Assembly (NCBI RefSeq): GCF_002179635.1
Contig: NZ_NFOE01000087.1
Span: 1-52,504, forward strand
DNA length: 52,504 nucleotides
Direction: 5' to 3'
DNA from: Campylobacter jejuni
GTDB lineage: Bacteria > Campylobacterota > Campylobacteria > Campylobacterales > Campylobacteraceae
Of this stretch, positions 7,891 through 16,243 are shown in pieces. Every line of letters begins with the position of its first letter. Position 1 is the first letter of the stretch. Under the pieces are notes generated by a model. That model made no database searches, was not told where the DNA came from, and worked only from the letters and a program-made list of their open reading frames with translations. The position numbers and the translations under genes were made by a program.

Positions 7891-8968
7891 TGATTTTAGA
7901 GATAAAGAAAGAATTTTAGCCCTAAAAGAACTTATTGCTTCTAAAATTACTAAGCCTATTAATATCATGGAAATTTGTGGTGGACATACGCATAGTATTA
8001 TGAAATTTGGTTTGCCTGATTTATTACCCAAAGAAATTAATTTTGTGCATGGTCCAGGTTGTCCTGTATGTGTTATGCCTAGAGAGCGTATTGATGTAGC
8101 TTTAAAGCTTGCAAGTATGCCAAATACTATCTTTTGTGTATTAGGTGACATGCTTAAAGTGCCAGGAAGTTATGAAAGCTTAATTGATCTTAGAGCTAAA
8201 GGAGCTGATGTTAGAGCGCTTTATACACCTTTGGATGTGATAGATATAGCTTTAAAAAACCCTGAAAAAAATATAATCTTTTTTGCTATAGGTTTTGAGA
8301 CAACTACACCTATGAGTGGGGTGATTATAGAAAAAAGCATGGCCTTAAATTTAAAAAATTTATTTTTTCATATCAATCATGTATTAGTTCCGCCTGCAGT
8401 AGAAGCTATCATGCAAGATAAAAATGTAAAAATTGACGCCTTTTTAGGACCTTCTCACGTAAGCGTTATCACAGGATCAAACATTTATCAACCTATTGCA
8501 AAAAAATATAAAACCCCTATAGCAGTGAGTGGTTTTGAGCCAGTTGATATAATGCTTAGTGTGTTAAATATAGTAGAGCAAATGAATGCAAGAACTTTTG
8601 AAGTTTATAATGAATATCACAGAGTAGTTAGTAAAGAGGGAAATTTAAAAGCCAAAGCTTTAGTAGAAAAATACTTTAAACCTTGTGATTTTGAATTTAG
8701 AGGTCTTGGGGTGATTGTAAATGGTGGGCTTTGTTTAAAAGATGAATTTGCACACTTAGATGCTAGCAAAGTGTTTGATTGTAAAGTACAAAGTAAAGAT
8801 GAAAGCAAGGCTTGCATTTGTGGTCAAATTTTAAGAGGCTTAGCTAAGCCTTATGATTGCAAGGTATTTGCAAAAGCTTGCACTCCAAAAAATCCCATAG
8901 GTAGCTGTATGGTTTCTAGTGAAGGAGCTTGTGCGGCTTATTATAAATACTATCAAGATAAGGCATAA
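7877..8968 (+). CDS. hypD: Hydrogenase formation iron-sulfur protein HypD
   Basis: HypD carries a [4Fe-4S] cluster and is the scaffold on which the iron receives its CN and CO ligands. Family motifs are visible: EICGGHTHSI near the N-terminus, GPGCPVCVMP, GFETTTP, and the C-terminal Cys-rich region with CICGQILRG and CTPKNPIGSCMVSSEG. Length is 363 residues, as usual. The ATG lies within hypC. The stop is followed one base later by the hypE start. Confidence 0.96.
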   Translation: MDLINDFRDKERILALKELIASKITKPINIMEICGGHTHSIMKFGLPDLLPKEINFVHGPGCPVCVMPRERIDVALKLASMPNTIFCVLGDMLKVPGSYESLIDLRAKGADVRALYTPLDVIDIALKNPEKNIIFFAIGFETTTPMSGVIIEKSMALNLKNLFFHINHVLVPPAVEAIMQDKNVKIDAFLGPSHVSVITGSNIYQPIAKKYKTPIAVSGFEPVDIMLSVLNIVEQMNARTFEVYNEYHRVVSKEGNLKAKALVEKYFKPCDFEFRGLGVIVNGGLCLKDEFAHLDASKVFDCKVQSKDESKACICGQILRGLAKPYDCKVFAKACTPKNPIGSCMVSSEGACAAYYKYYQDKA

Positions 8969-8969
8969 A

Positions 8970-9941
8970 ATGAAACAAATTACTCTAGCCCACGGTGGTG
9001 GTGGCGAAGAAATGAATGCTTTGATAAGTGAAATTTTTTCTATTTTTGAAAACGATATTTTAAAAGAAGCAAATGATGCTGCTATTTTAGATGATTTGGC
9101 TTTTAGCACTGATTCTTTTGTGCTAAATCCTATCTTTTTAAAAGATATAAATATAGGAAAATTAGCAGTTTGTGGTAGCGTAAATGATGTATTAATGGTA
9201 GGAGCAAAACCGCTATATTTATCGTTAGCTTTGATTTTAGAAGAGGGTTTTGAGATAGAAAAGTTAAAAATTATACTAAAATCTATAAAAGAAGAATGCG
9301 ATAAAGCAGGAGTAAAACTAGTTTGCGGGGATACTAAAGTTGTTCCTAAAAATAAAGGCGATGAGATATATATTAACACTTCATGTATAGGTAAAAATAT
9401 ACAAAAAATCAATACCAAAGACTTAAAAAGTGGTTGTAGTATCTTAGTTTCAAGGGATATTGGAGCTCATGGTTGTGCGGTTTTGGTTGAAAGAAATAAT
9501 TTAGAGGCAAATATCCAAAGTGATTGCAAAAGCTTAAAAGATGAAGTTTTAACACTTTTAAATGCAGATATTTCTATAAAAGCAATGCGCGATGCTACGC
9601 GTGGTGGGCTTAGTGCGGTTTTAAATGAATGGGCTAAATTAAGTAATTTAGAGCTTTTAATATATGAAGAAAAAATCCCAGTTTGCGATGAAGTTTTAGG
9701 GGTTTGTGAGCTTTTTGGGTATGAGCCTTATGAGCTTGCAAATGAAGGAACTTTTATTATTTGTGTAGATAAAAAAGATGAGCAAAAAGCATTAGAAATT
9801 TTAAAACAATTTAATGCTAATGCAGCCATTATAGGTGAAATCACAGCTAATGAAAAAACAAGAGTGGTTTTAGAAAATGCTTATGGAGCAAAACGTATTT
9901 TAGAAGCTCCAAAAGGCGAACTTTTACCAAGAATTTGCTAA
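8970..9941 (+). CDS. hypE: Hydrogenase expression/formation protein HypE
   Basis: HypE dehydrates the carbamoyl group received from HypF to thiocyanate and donates cyanide to iron on HypCD. It belongs to the PurM/AIR synthetase family. The start ITLAHGGGGEEM is typical, and the required C-terminus ends PRIC, where the last Cys is the carbamoyl acceptor. I chose the ATG at 8970 (323 residues) rather than a longer reading from 8919, because the extra 17 residues overlap hypD and lack family similarity. AAGG lies 7 nt upstream of this ATG. Confidence 0.96.
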   Translation: MKQITLAHGGGGEEMNALISEIFSIFENDILKEANDAAILDDLAFSTDSFVLNPIFLKDINIGKLAVCGSVNDVLMVGAKPLYLSLALILEEGFEIEKLKIILKSIKEECDKAGVKLVCGDTKVVPKNKGDEIYINTSCIGKNIQKINTKDLKSGCSILVSRDIGAHGCAVLVERNNLEANIQSDCKSLKDEVLTLLNADISIKAMRDATRGGLSAVLNEWAKLSNLELLIYEEKIPVCDEVLGVCELFGYEPYELANEGTFIICVDKKDEQKALEILKQFNANAAIIGEITANEKTRVVLENAYGAKRILEAPKGELLPRIC

Positions 9942-10306
9942 TGCATGAGTTAAGTATTACAGAATCTTTGCTAGAGCTTTGCGAAGAATATGCTCAAGGA
10001 AAAGTTATTGAAGAAGTGCATGTTAAAATAGGGCGCTTAAGTGGGGTTGAGCCTCCACTTTTGCAAAGAAGCTTTGAAACTTTTAAAGAAAATAGTCCTT
10101 TGTGTAAGAATGCTAAATTTATTATGCATATTCAAGAAGTAGTAGTTGAGTGTCAAAAATGCCATTTTAGTGGAGTACTTGAAAATAATATCTTTTGGTG
10201 TCCAAAATGCGAAGATAAAGATTTAAAAATCATAGATGGAGAAGAACTTTATCTTATGCAACTTGTTTTAAAAGAAAATGAGGATTTGGAAAATAATGAC
10301 AAATAA
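9941..10306 (+). CDS. hypA: Hydrogenase maturation nickel metallochaperone HypA
   Basis: HypA binds nickel through its N-terminal MHELS motif (His2) and zinc through two Cys pairs, CQKC and CPKC, and passes nickel to the hydrogenase with HypB. At 121 residues it has the usual length. The ATG at 9941 overlaps the last base of the hypE stop (TAATG). A TTG two codons upstream would put residues before MHEL and can be ruled out because His2 must follow the initiating Met. It ends the hyp gene set and overlaps msrA by 11 nt. Confidence 0.96.
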   Translation: MHELSITESLLELCEEYAQGKVIEEVHVKIGRLSGVEPPLLQRSFETFKENSPLCKNAKFIMHIQEVVVECQKCHFSGVLENNIFWCPKCEDKDLKIIDGEELYLMQLVLKENEDLENNDK

Positions 10307-10802
10307 AGAAATCATCTTAGGTGCGGGTTGTTTTTGGTGTACTCAAGCTGTGTTTGATGAAATTAAAGGCGTAGTTTATACAGAAGTAGGTTATAGCGGT
10401 GGCAAGCTAAATCCAAGTTATCAAAGCGTGATAAATGGCGATGGAAATATAGAAGTAGCTAAGATAATTTATGATGAAAAACAAATTTCATTAGAAAAAA
10501 TTTTAGAAATTTTTCTCAAAATGCATGATCCAACAAGCCTAGATAAACAAGGTGCTGATGAGGGGATACAATATAGATCGGTTATTTTTTATCAAACTAA
10601 TGAGGAGTTGAAAATCATTAGTGATTTTTTACAAAAAGCACAAAAATATTACGCTAAAGCTATAGTTACGCAAGTTTTAAAATTAGAAAAATTTTATAAG
10701 GCTGAAGATTATCATCAAAAATATTTTAAAAATAATCCCAGCCAAGCTTATTGTAGATTTATCATCGCACCAAAGCTAGAAAAACTAGTAAATCATTCCT
10801 AA
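10296..10802 (+). CDS. msrA: Peptide-methionine (S)-S-oxide reductase MsrA
   Basis: MsrA repairs oxidised methionine (S-sulfoxide) in proteins using a catalytic Cys. The signature [11 protein letters not shown] is at residues 10-20. EVGYSGG and the [10 protein letters not shown] segment also match the family. I start it at ATG 10296 (168 residues), since GAGGA lies about 10 nt upstream. An ATG at 10278 would add six residues before the conserved [14 protein letters not shown]. It is translationally linked to hypA, an arrangement I would not predict from function. Its stop overlaps that of the convergent DUF2892 gene by 3 nt. Confidence 0.93.
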   Translation: MTNKEIILGAGCFWCTQAVFDEIKGVVYTEVGYSGGKLNPSYQSVINGDGNIEVAKIIYDEKQISLEKILEIFLKMHDPTSLDKQGADEGIQYRSVIFYQTNEELKIISDFLQKAQKYYAKAIVTQVLKLEKFYKAEDYHQKYFKNNPSQAYCRFIIAPKLEKLVNHS

Positions 10803-10999
10803 TTTTTCTTTTTAGAAATAGGGCAAACCCCGAGCGGACAAGCTTGTTTTCCACTAAACACTCTTATAGGGCAAACAGCAAAAATACCTGTTAATAAAGG
10901 AATTAAACCCAATAATCCCCACCAAGTTGAAAAATAAACCCCTAAAGAAAACACCACTATGGCTAAAGCTATTCTTAACACTCTTTCTAATTTACTCAT
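10799..10999 (-). CDS. DUF2892 (YgaP transmembrane-type) small membrane protein
   Basis: A 66-residue protein with two adjacent hydrophobic helices ([14 protein letters not shown] and [15 protein letters not shown]) followed by CPIRVF and [12 protein letters not shown]. This is the DUF2892 pattern found at the membrane end of the YgaP rhodanese. Three Cys lie after the helices. A rhodanese domain is absent, so any sulfur-relay role is only suggested. AAGGAG precedes the ATG. A good -10 and an operator-like site lie directly upstream. It sits downstream of a Crp/Fnr-like regulator on the same strand. Confidence 0.8.
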   Translation of the reverse strand: MSKLERVLRIALAIVVFSLGVYFSTWWGLLGLIPLLTGIFAVCPIRVFSGKQACPLGVCPISKKKN

Positions 11000-11021
11000 A
11001 ATTTCTCCTTTTTTTGTTGAT

Positions 11022-11063
11022 ATTATAAATAAATTTTAAAAGTATTTCTGTGATAAAGTTACA
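11022..11063 (-). promoter_or_regulatory. Promoter of the DUF2892 gene with a Crp/Fnr-like palindrome
   Basis: On the minus strand TATAAT occupies 11027-11022, about 22 bp from the start codon, predicting transcription from near 11015. The sequence TGTGATAAAGTTACA at 11049-11063 (plus strand) is an imperfect inverted repeat of the TGTRA-N5-TYACA form, centred about 41 bp upstream of that start. That is where a class II Crp/Fnr activator binds. It overlaps the stop codon of the regulator gene upstream. Binding by that regulator is inferred. Confidence 0.5.
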
Positions 11064-11664
11064 AAGAAATTAGTATTATTTTAGATCTTTCAAGTTTGAT
11101 TTTACCTTCATTTTCTAACTCTTTTAAAATTCTTGAAACAGCTTCTCTAGCGCTTCCTAAGTGATTAGCTAAAGCTTCATGAGTAATTTTTAAAGTATTA
11201 TTACTAGCATTTTCTTTTAAAAAATCACAAATTCTAGAAGATAAAGGCATAAATAAAGCTTGCTCTAAAACTTTGATTAAGGTATTAAAACGCTTGGTGA
11301 TTAAACTTAAAACATAATTATTAATTTTTGGGTATTTATCTTTTAAAATTTGAAAAATCGATGAGGGGATGATGGCTATACTTGTATTTTGAGTACTTTG
11401 TATAAAAACATCATAAGATATGCCATCCATATTACACTCAGAGCAAATAACGCATTCATCATTTTCTTTAAGGTGAAAAAGTGTTATTTCTTTTGCATTT
11501 GGAGTTAGAATAAAAGCTCTGAGTTCACCTTTTAAAATTTTTATAAATCCTAAACATTTATCATTAATCTTAAAATCTTTTTCAATGTTTATTATTTGTA
11601 AGTGTTCTTGTATGAGTTTGAGATCTTGTTTTTCTATTTCAAAACGAGAAAGAAAATTTTCCAT
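11059..11664 (-). CDS. Crp/Fnr family transcriptional regulator with a Cys cluster
   Basis: A 201-residue protein with a cyclic-nucleotide-binding-like beta barrel in the N-terminal half, a dimerisation helix (VLSLITKRFNTLIKVLE), and a C-terminal winged helix (ITHEALANHLGSAREAVSRILKE), the Crp/Fnr layout. Three cysteines lie at residues 71, 74 and 77 (CVICSEC), with another at 37. This suggests thiol, sulfide or Fe-S sensing rather than cAMP. It is not the usual FNR N-terminal Cys pattern. There is no good ribosome site before the ATG. It sits between tpx and the DUF2892 gene, both redox-related. The effector is unknown. Confidence 0.85.
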   Translation of the reverse strand: MENFLSRFEIEKQDLKLIQEHLQIINIEKDFKINDKCLGFIKILKGELRAFILTPNAKEITLFHLKENDECVICSECNMDGISYDVFIQSTQNTSIAIIPSSIFQILKDKYPKINNYVLSLITKRFNTLIKVLEQALFMPLSSRICDFLKENASNNTLKITHEALANHLGSAREAVSRILKELENEGKIKLERSKIILISL

Positions 11665-11674
11665 ATTTTTAAGT

Positions 11675-11701
11675 TTTAAAAGCCTATAAAAGGCTTTTAA
11701 A
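11675..11701 (-). terminator. Hairpin between tpx and the regulator gene
   Basis: Positions 11675-11684 and 11692-11701 form a perfect 10-bp stem with a 7-nt loop, immediately after the tpx stop. The minus-strand right arm is GGCTTTTAAA, so the U-tract is short and partly inside the stem. It also lies only 11 nt before the regulator ATG, so it would be in that gene's leader if transcription reads through or starts at the TAAAAT at 11706-11701. Confidence 0.65.
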
Positions 11702-11703
11702 TT

Positions 11704-12228
11704 TTAGTGGCAACCACAACCACCACATCCACAACTTTGACCAAAGAAGCTTTCTAGAGCTTGCATATTTGGAAGTTCTGTTACTTCATTTACTAATTCT
11801 TTATAAGCAACCACACCATCTTTAACTACAAACACCGCTCTAGCTAAAATTCCCTCAAGTGGACCATCAGCCATTAAAACACCATATTTTTCACCAAATT
11901 CTTTAGAAACAAAATCACTTGCAACAGTTAAATTATCTATACCCTCAGTTGAGCAAAAACGACCCATAGCAAATGGTAAGTCCATACTAACTACGATTAC
12001 TTCCACACCGCTTGCTGCTGCCTTTTTATTAAATTCTCTAGCTTCGGTTGCACATACTGGAGTGTCAAGACTTGGCACGCTAATAATAATTTGAGTTTTA
12101 CCTTTTGGAGCAATTTCAACACCTGAAAGATCTTTAGCTTTTAAAGTGATATTTGGAGCCATATCGCCAACTTGAATATTATTTCCTTTTAAATTTACTT
12201 TATTTCCTTTGAATAATACACTATTCAT
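11704..12228 (-). CDS. tpx: Thiol peroxidase Tpx with a Cys-rich C-terminal tail
   Basis: An atypical 2-Cys peroxiredoxin that reduces hydrogen and alkyl peroxides with thioredoxin. The peroxidatic Cys59 is in DTPVCATEAREF and the resolving Cys92 in PFAMGRFCSTEG. Usual Tpx proteins are about 165-168 residues. This one has 174 and ends SCGCGGCGCH, adding Cys at 166, 168, 171 and 173 plus a terminal His. That resembles a small metal or sulfur-binding tail and is not part of the catalytic fold. AAGGAG precedes the ATG. A perfect 10-bp inverted repeat surrounds the likely -10. Confidence 0.94.
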   Translation of the reverse strand: MNSVLFKGNKVNLKGNNIQVGDMAPNITLKAKDLSGVEIAPKGKTQIIISVPSLDTPVCATEAREFNKKAAASGVEVIVVSMDLPFAMGRFCSTEGIDNLTVASDFVSKEFGEKYGVLMADGPLEGILARAVFVVKDGVVAYKELVNEVTELPNMQALESFFGQSCGCGGCGCH

Positions 12229-12248
12229 TTTTTTCTCCTTGAATGATT

Positions 12249-12280
12249 TTTATTAATCATAATATAAAAAGATTAATAAA
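12249..12280 (-). promoter_or_regulatory. tpx promoter inside a perfect inverted repeat
   Basis: TTTATTAATC at 12249-12258 is repeated in inverted form at 12271-12280, with 12 nt between. On the minus strand the spacer holds TATATTAT, a good -10 for tpx. A palindrome wrapped round a -10 looks like a repressor operator. Its right end is 9 nt beyond the helicase stop, but no U-tract follows, so a terminator is less likely. The binding protein is unknown. A peroxide or iron regulator of the PerR/Fur type is one guess. Confidence 0.5.
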
Positions 12281-12289
12281 GTCTTATTT

Positions 12290-14311
12290 TTATTCTTCTT
12301 TACACATACCTGCTTCGATTAGAAAACACGAAGGTTGATAATTGCTTTTTTTAATCTTATCATATTTTGCATAGCTTAAGTATAAAGTATCCTTAGCTCT
12401 AGTTACTGCTACATAAAAAAGCCTTCTTTCTTCTTCTAAACTCCCACCCATACTCATGAGTTTTTGATTAGGAAATCTTCCTTGTGCAAGATCAATTACA
12501 AATACAAGTTCAAACTCAAGCCCCTTACTTGCATGTATACTTAAAAGATTAACCCCACTACCACTACTCATTTCACTAGCACCAAGAGTAAGAAAATTAT
12601 AGTATTTGTAATTATCACTATAATTTTTAGCAAGTTCTTTTAATACAAACATTTTTGCATTGATTTTTTCTAAAATTTCATTTTTTTTATTTAAATCAAC
12701 ATTAGAGTTTTTATTAGTCGCTCTTTTGGTTGCTAAAATATCACAAATTTCTTTAAAATAATCATTTTCTAAGATCAAATTTACAAGTTGAGTTGAAACC
12801 TTACACTCGCTTGCTTTTTTAATAAAAAGATAAATTTTTTCAAGATTTTTAGCACAAAACTCGTTAATTTTAGGAAGGCTTAAAATAGGATGGGTGTTAA
12901 ATTCGCTTTCTAGATTAAACCTTGAAGGCGAGGCTAGCTCCTCAATATCATCAAAAAGTCCTAGTTGATAACTTTGTTTTTTGTATTTTTTTAAACTCAC
13001 ACTACTATCAGGATTTAAAAAGCCTTTAATCAAACTAGAATGCCCTAATTTCAACAAAGCGTCAAAAATATCTTTTGCTAAAACCCCACCAACTCCTTTG
13101 GTGTATTCAAGTAAATGTATAAAAGCCATGATATCTTTTGGATTAAGCACGATTGCAAGCATAGAGCAAAAGTTTTTAACTTCCAAGCTTTCAAAAAAGC
13201 TTCCCCCACCTTTTCTTTTGCTTGCTATACCAAGTTCTCTTAAGGCAACTTCTACTCCATCTGCACTAGAATTGTTTCTAAAAATAACAGCAATTTCATC
13301 AAGATTAACACCGCTTTGTAGGATTATTTTTGCTATGGTAGAGTATTGATCAAATAATTCATTAAAAGTTAGCAAACTTGGAGCTTTAAAATCTCCTTCC
13401 CTAGTTACAATTAATTCTTTAGGATATAATCTTTCATTGTTTAAAATAACCTTATTAGCTAGCGCAAGTATATTTTTACTAGAACGATAATTTTTATTTA
13501 AAGTAAAAATATTTGCATCGATAAATCTATCTTTAAAACTTCCTATAATAGAAATATCAGCCCCATTAAAAGCATAGATACTTTGATCATAATCCCCCAC
13601 ACAAAATAAACTTTTACTTTTAAAAGCATCAATTAATGAGCCTTGTAAAGTATTAGTATCTTGATACTCATCTACTAAAATCTCATCAAATTCAAAATGA
13701 TGTGAAGCTAAAACATGTTTTAATTTGATTAATAAATCATTAAAATCCACATAGTTAAAACGTGCTTTTTCTTCTTCATATTCTTTTAAAATATCTTCAT
13801 AAATTTCAGCATAAACAGCTTGTTCATCATAGTTTTGACAAAACCAATTATAAAATTCATCTAAATTTGCATTAGTATTTTGAAATAAAGAATATACATC
13901 ATACAAATAACTTGGCATATAAGGTTTAGTATCACTTAGATGATGAAAAGTGCGTTTTTCAAAAATAGAACGTAAAAGAATTTTAAGCTCACTTGCAGGT
14001 TTTAAAATAATATCATGATTTAATTCTTTAAGCAGAGAATAAGCAGTGCTATGAAAGGTTCCTGCTGTGATTTTTGAAGTAATGCTTTTATCAAAATATT
14101 TACCAAGTCTTTCTATCATTTCCTTACTAGCTTTGTTTGTAAAGGTTAAAAGCATAATTTTTTCAGGCTTTATACCATTTTGAAGTAAAAAGGCTATTCT
14201 TGCAACTATAGTTGAAGTTTTACCTGTACCTGCACTTGCTATGATAAGATTGTGTCCAAAAGGAGCACTAGCGGCTTTGTATTGTTCTTCATTTAAACGC
14301 GATAAGGGCAT
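12290..14311 (-). CDS. UvrD/Rep-family ATP-dependent DNA helicase (superfamily 1)
   Basis: A 673-residue 3'-5' helicase with the full SF1 motif set: Q-motif region LNEEQYKAA, Walker A SAGTGKT, Ia FTNKASKEM, Walker B VDEYQDTN, III GDYDQSIYAF, IV NYRSS, V SIHASKGLEF and VI VAVTRAKD. It should act in DNA repair or in clearing stalled replication forks. Compared with E. coli Rep/UvrD (about 670-720 residues) nothing is missing. It begins 7 nt after cprS, so it is probably the last gene of an htrA-cprRS-helicase transcript. The C. jejuni equivalent is, from memory, Cj0777, which there lies near tpx. Confidence 0.93.
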   Translation of the reverse strand: MPLSRLNEEQYKAASAPFGHNLIIASAGTGKTSTIVARIAFLLQNGIKPEKIMLLTFTNKASKEMIERLGKYFDKSITSKITAGTFHSTAYSLLKELNHDIILKPASELKILLRSIFEKRTFHHLSDTKPYMPSYLYDVYSLFQNTNANLDEFYNWFCQNYDEQAVYAEIYEDILKEYEEEKARFNYVDFNDLLIKLKHVLASHHFEFDEILVDEYQDTNTLQGSLIDAFKSKSLFCVGDYDQSIYAFNGADISIIGSFKDRFIDANIFTLNKNYRSSKNILALANKVILNNERLYPKELIVTREGDFKAPSLLTFNELFDQYSTIAKIILQSGVNLDEIAVIFRNNSSADGVEVALRELGIASKRKGGGSFFESLEVKNFCSMLAIVLNPKDIMAFIHLLEYTKGVGGVLAKDIFDALLKLGHSSLIKGFLNPDSSVSLKKYKKQSYQLGLFDDIEELASPSRFNLESEFNTHPILSLPKINEFCAKNLEKIYLFIKKASECKVSTQLVNLILENDYFKEICDILATKRATNKNSNVDLNKKNEILEKINAKMFVLKELAKNYSDNYKYYNFLTLGASEMSSGSGVNLLSIHASKGLEFELVFVIDLAQGRFPNQKLMSMGGSLEEERRLFYVAVTRAKDTLYLSYAKYDKIKKSNYQPSCFLIEAGMCKEE

Positions 14312-14318
14312 GAGCTTC

Positions 14319-15560
14319 CTAGTTTAAAATTATATTTTGTATATCATTAAAATAAAAATGATTGATACCGTCTTTATATTCATAATAAAGCGTAAGTTTA
14401 TGAGAGTCTAAAATAGTCTTAACAATGTATAATCCAAGTCCAAAACTATCTTTGTTTTTCTTTCCTTGCGTAAAGGCTTGAGTGTAGTATTTTAAGTCTT
14501 TATCTAAGGCTTTTCCTTTGTTTTTAAAGCAAAGATAATCTTTAGTTATTTCTATGGTAACGCAATTTTCATCAGAGTATTTTGTCGCATTATCTATCAT
14601 ATTTTTCATCGCAGTAGTAAAGAGTTTAAAATCCACATTGACACTAAAACTTTCTTTGATGCTAATTTTTACCTTTTCATCATCACTCATAGCTATATCT
14701 TTAGCTTCATCTAAAAGATCTAAGATATTGTATTTTTTTAAATTAATCAAACCAGCACCTGAGGTAATTTGTTCAATCGCTGCAAATTCATTAATCAAAA
14801 TTTCCAAACGATTAAAAGCGCCTACTAATCTTTCTTTATATTTGCTATCTTCAAGCATTTCTAAAGTAATTAAACCTTTAGTGATAGGAGTTTTTAACTC
14901 ATGCATAATATTTCTTAAGAAAAACTGCCTTGAAGTGTTTAGTTTTTGAATTCTTAAAATAGATTCATAAAAGGCTGTTGCTACTTGAGAAATTTCATCA
15001 TTACCTTTACTGACATTTTGAATTTCATTGAGTTTATTTTCGCCAAATTTATCTATTTGTCTTTTTAAAGCTCTAAGTGGTTTTAATTTTCTAATGATAA
15101 AAATATATAAAATCAATAAAACCATTACTACTATGCTAGCAATAAGCTTAATCACAAAATAACGATAACCTTGATATTCTAAATCTTTATACAAATAAAG
15201 CTTACCATCAAAGATGATTTTTAAATACACATTATCTTCTAAAGTAATAATTTCAACTACACCCGTGCTAGTTTGAGCGCGTGCTATGGTTTCAGCTTTA
15301 TAGATGATTTTTCTTATAGAAGATGGTGTAGTTAGTTCTATCATTTTGTAATTTTTTGTTTGCTCATAAAATTCTTTTTCGCTAATTACATGATTAAAAT
15401 ATAATAATCTTGCATTAGCTATAAAAGAATATTTTGCATTAAGCTCATTAGTGTAATTTTGTTGATCATATTTTATAAGCCATAAAAACGCCAAAATCAC
15501 ACTAACACTAGCAAGTAAAAAAACAAAGGTTATAGTATAAAAAATCGATGATTTATTCAT
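14319..15560 (-). CDS. cprS: Sensor histidine kinase CprS
   Basis: A 413-residue membrane histidine kinase. Two membrane segments (about residues 8-28 and 138-160) enclose a periplasmic sensor of roughly 110 residues. They are followed by a HAMP-like linker, a dimerisation helix with His220 in IMHELKTPI, and an ATPase domain with NMIDNATKYS and FGLGLYIVK. Its place directly after the response regulator and htrA matches C. jejuni CprRS, which affects envelope state and biofilm growth. The signal sensed is not evident. The start overlaps the regulator gene by 4 nt. Confidence 0.9.
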   Translation of the reverse strand: MNKSSIFYTITFVFLLASVSVILAFLWLIKYDQQNYTNELNAKYSFIANARLLYFNHVISEKEFYEQTKNYKMIELTTPSSIRKIIYKAETIARAQTSTGVVEIITLEDNVYLKIIFDGKLYLYKDLEYQGYRYFVIKLIASIVVMVLLILYIFIIRKLKPLRALKRQIDKFGENKLNEIQNVSKGNDEISQVATAFYESILRIQKLNTSRQFFLRNIMHELKTPITKGLITLEMLEDSKYKERLVGAFNRLEILINEFAAIEQITSGAGLINLKKYNILDLLDEAKDIAMSDDEKVKISIKESFSVNVDFKLFTTAMKNMIDNATKYSDENCVTIEITKDYLCFKNKGKALDKDLKYYTQAFTQGKKNKDSFGLGLYIVKTILDSHKLTLYYEYKDGINHFYFNDIQNIILN

Positions 15561-16231
15561 TGGGTTAATTTATATCCTATACCTCTGATTGAATGAATAT
15601 ATTTTGGAGTTTTAGGATCATCACCGATTTTTTGTCTGATTCTACTAATAATTACATCTATACTTTTATTGCTAGAGTCTTCACTAATAGAGCTGCAATT
15701 ATACACAAGCTCTTCACGACTTACCACTCCACCTTCTTTTTTAATTAAATAACTTAAAATATCAAATTCAGCATTAGTAAAGCTAATTTCTTGATCTTTC
15801 ATAGTGATAGTATGTTTATATTTATCATACACAAGATCTTTTTTAACTTGAGTTTGAGCAGTTTTGGTGTTTGAAATTCTTCTTAAATGACTTTTTATTC
15901 TTGCTTGAAGCTCTTGAGGATTATATGGTTTTGGTAAATAATCATCTGCACCCAAATCAAGTGCAGCAACCTTATCGCTAATATCATGTCTTGCACTTGA
16001 AATGATAATAGGCGTATCATATTTTTTACGAATTTCCTCACACACTTCAAGTCCATCAAGCCCAGGCAAACTTAAATCCAAAATGATTAAATCATAAGGA
16101 TTTAAAGCAAGTCTTGAAAGACCTATATAAGGCTCATGAGCAATATCTACTTTCATATCAAATTGCTCTAAATATTCAGCTATAATCTCTGCTAATTCTA
16201 AATCATCTTCTATCATTAAAATATTTGTCAT
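15557..16231 (-). CDS. cprR: OmpR-family response regulator CprR
   Basis: A 224-residue two-domain regulator. The receiver domain has the acidic pair at residues 8-10, the phospho-acceptor Asp52 in LDLSLPG, and PKPY with the conserved Lys. The C-terminal OmpR/PhoB winged helix ends in IHSIRGIGYKL. It is paired with the kinase downstream (4-nt overlap) and begins 12 nt after htrA. In C. jejuni this regulator is reported as essential. Target sites are not known, but the palindrome upstream of htrA is one candidate. Confidence 0.92.
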   Translation of the reverse strand: MTNILMIEDDLELAEIIAEYLEQFDMKVDIAHEPYIGLSRLALNPYDLIILDLSLPGLDGLEVCEEIRKKYDTPIIISSARHDISDKVAALDLGADDYLPKPYNPQELQARIKSHLRRISNTKTAQTQVKKDLVYDKYKHTITMKDQEISFTNAEFDILSYLIKKEGGVVSREELVYNCSSISEDSSNKSIDVIISRIRQKIGDDPKTPKYIHSIRGIGYKLTQ

Positions 16232-16243
16232 TTTTTTCCTTTC

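Noticed and set aside
8919..8969. Longer hypE reading frame
   Set aside because: The extra 17 residues lie inside hypD and do not resemble HypE, whose family start (ITLAHGGGG) fits the ATG at 8970.
8840..9418. 192-codon minus-strand frame opposite hypE
   Set aside because: Composition is that of an antisense shadow (Phe/Ser/Ile-rich), and the plus-strand hypE is certain.
12981..13349. 122-codon plus-strand frame opposite the helicase
   Set aside because: No start signal, and the opposite strand encodes conserved helicase motifs.
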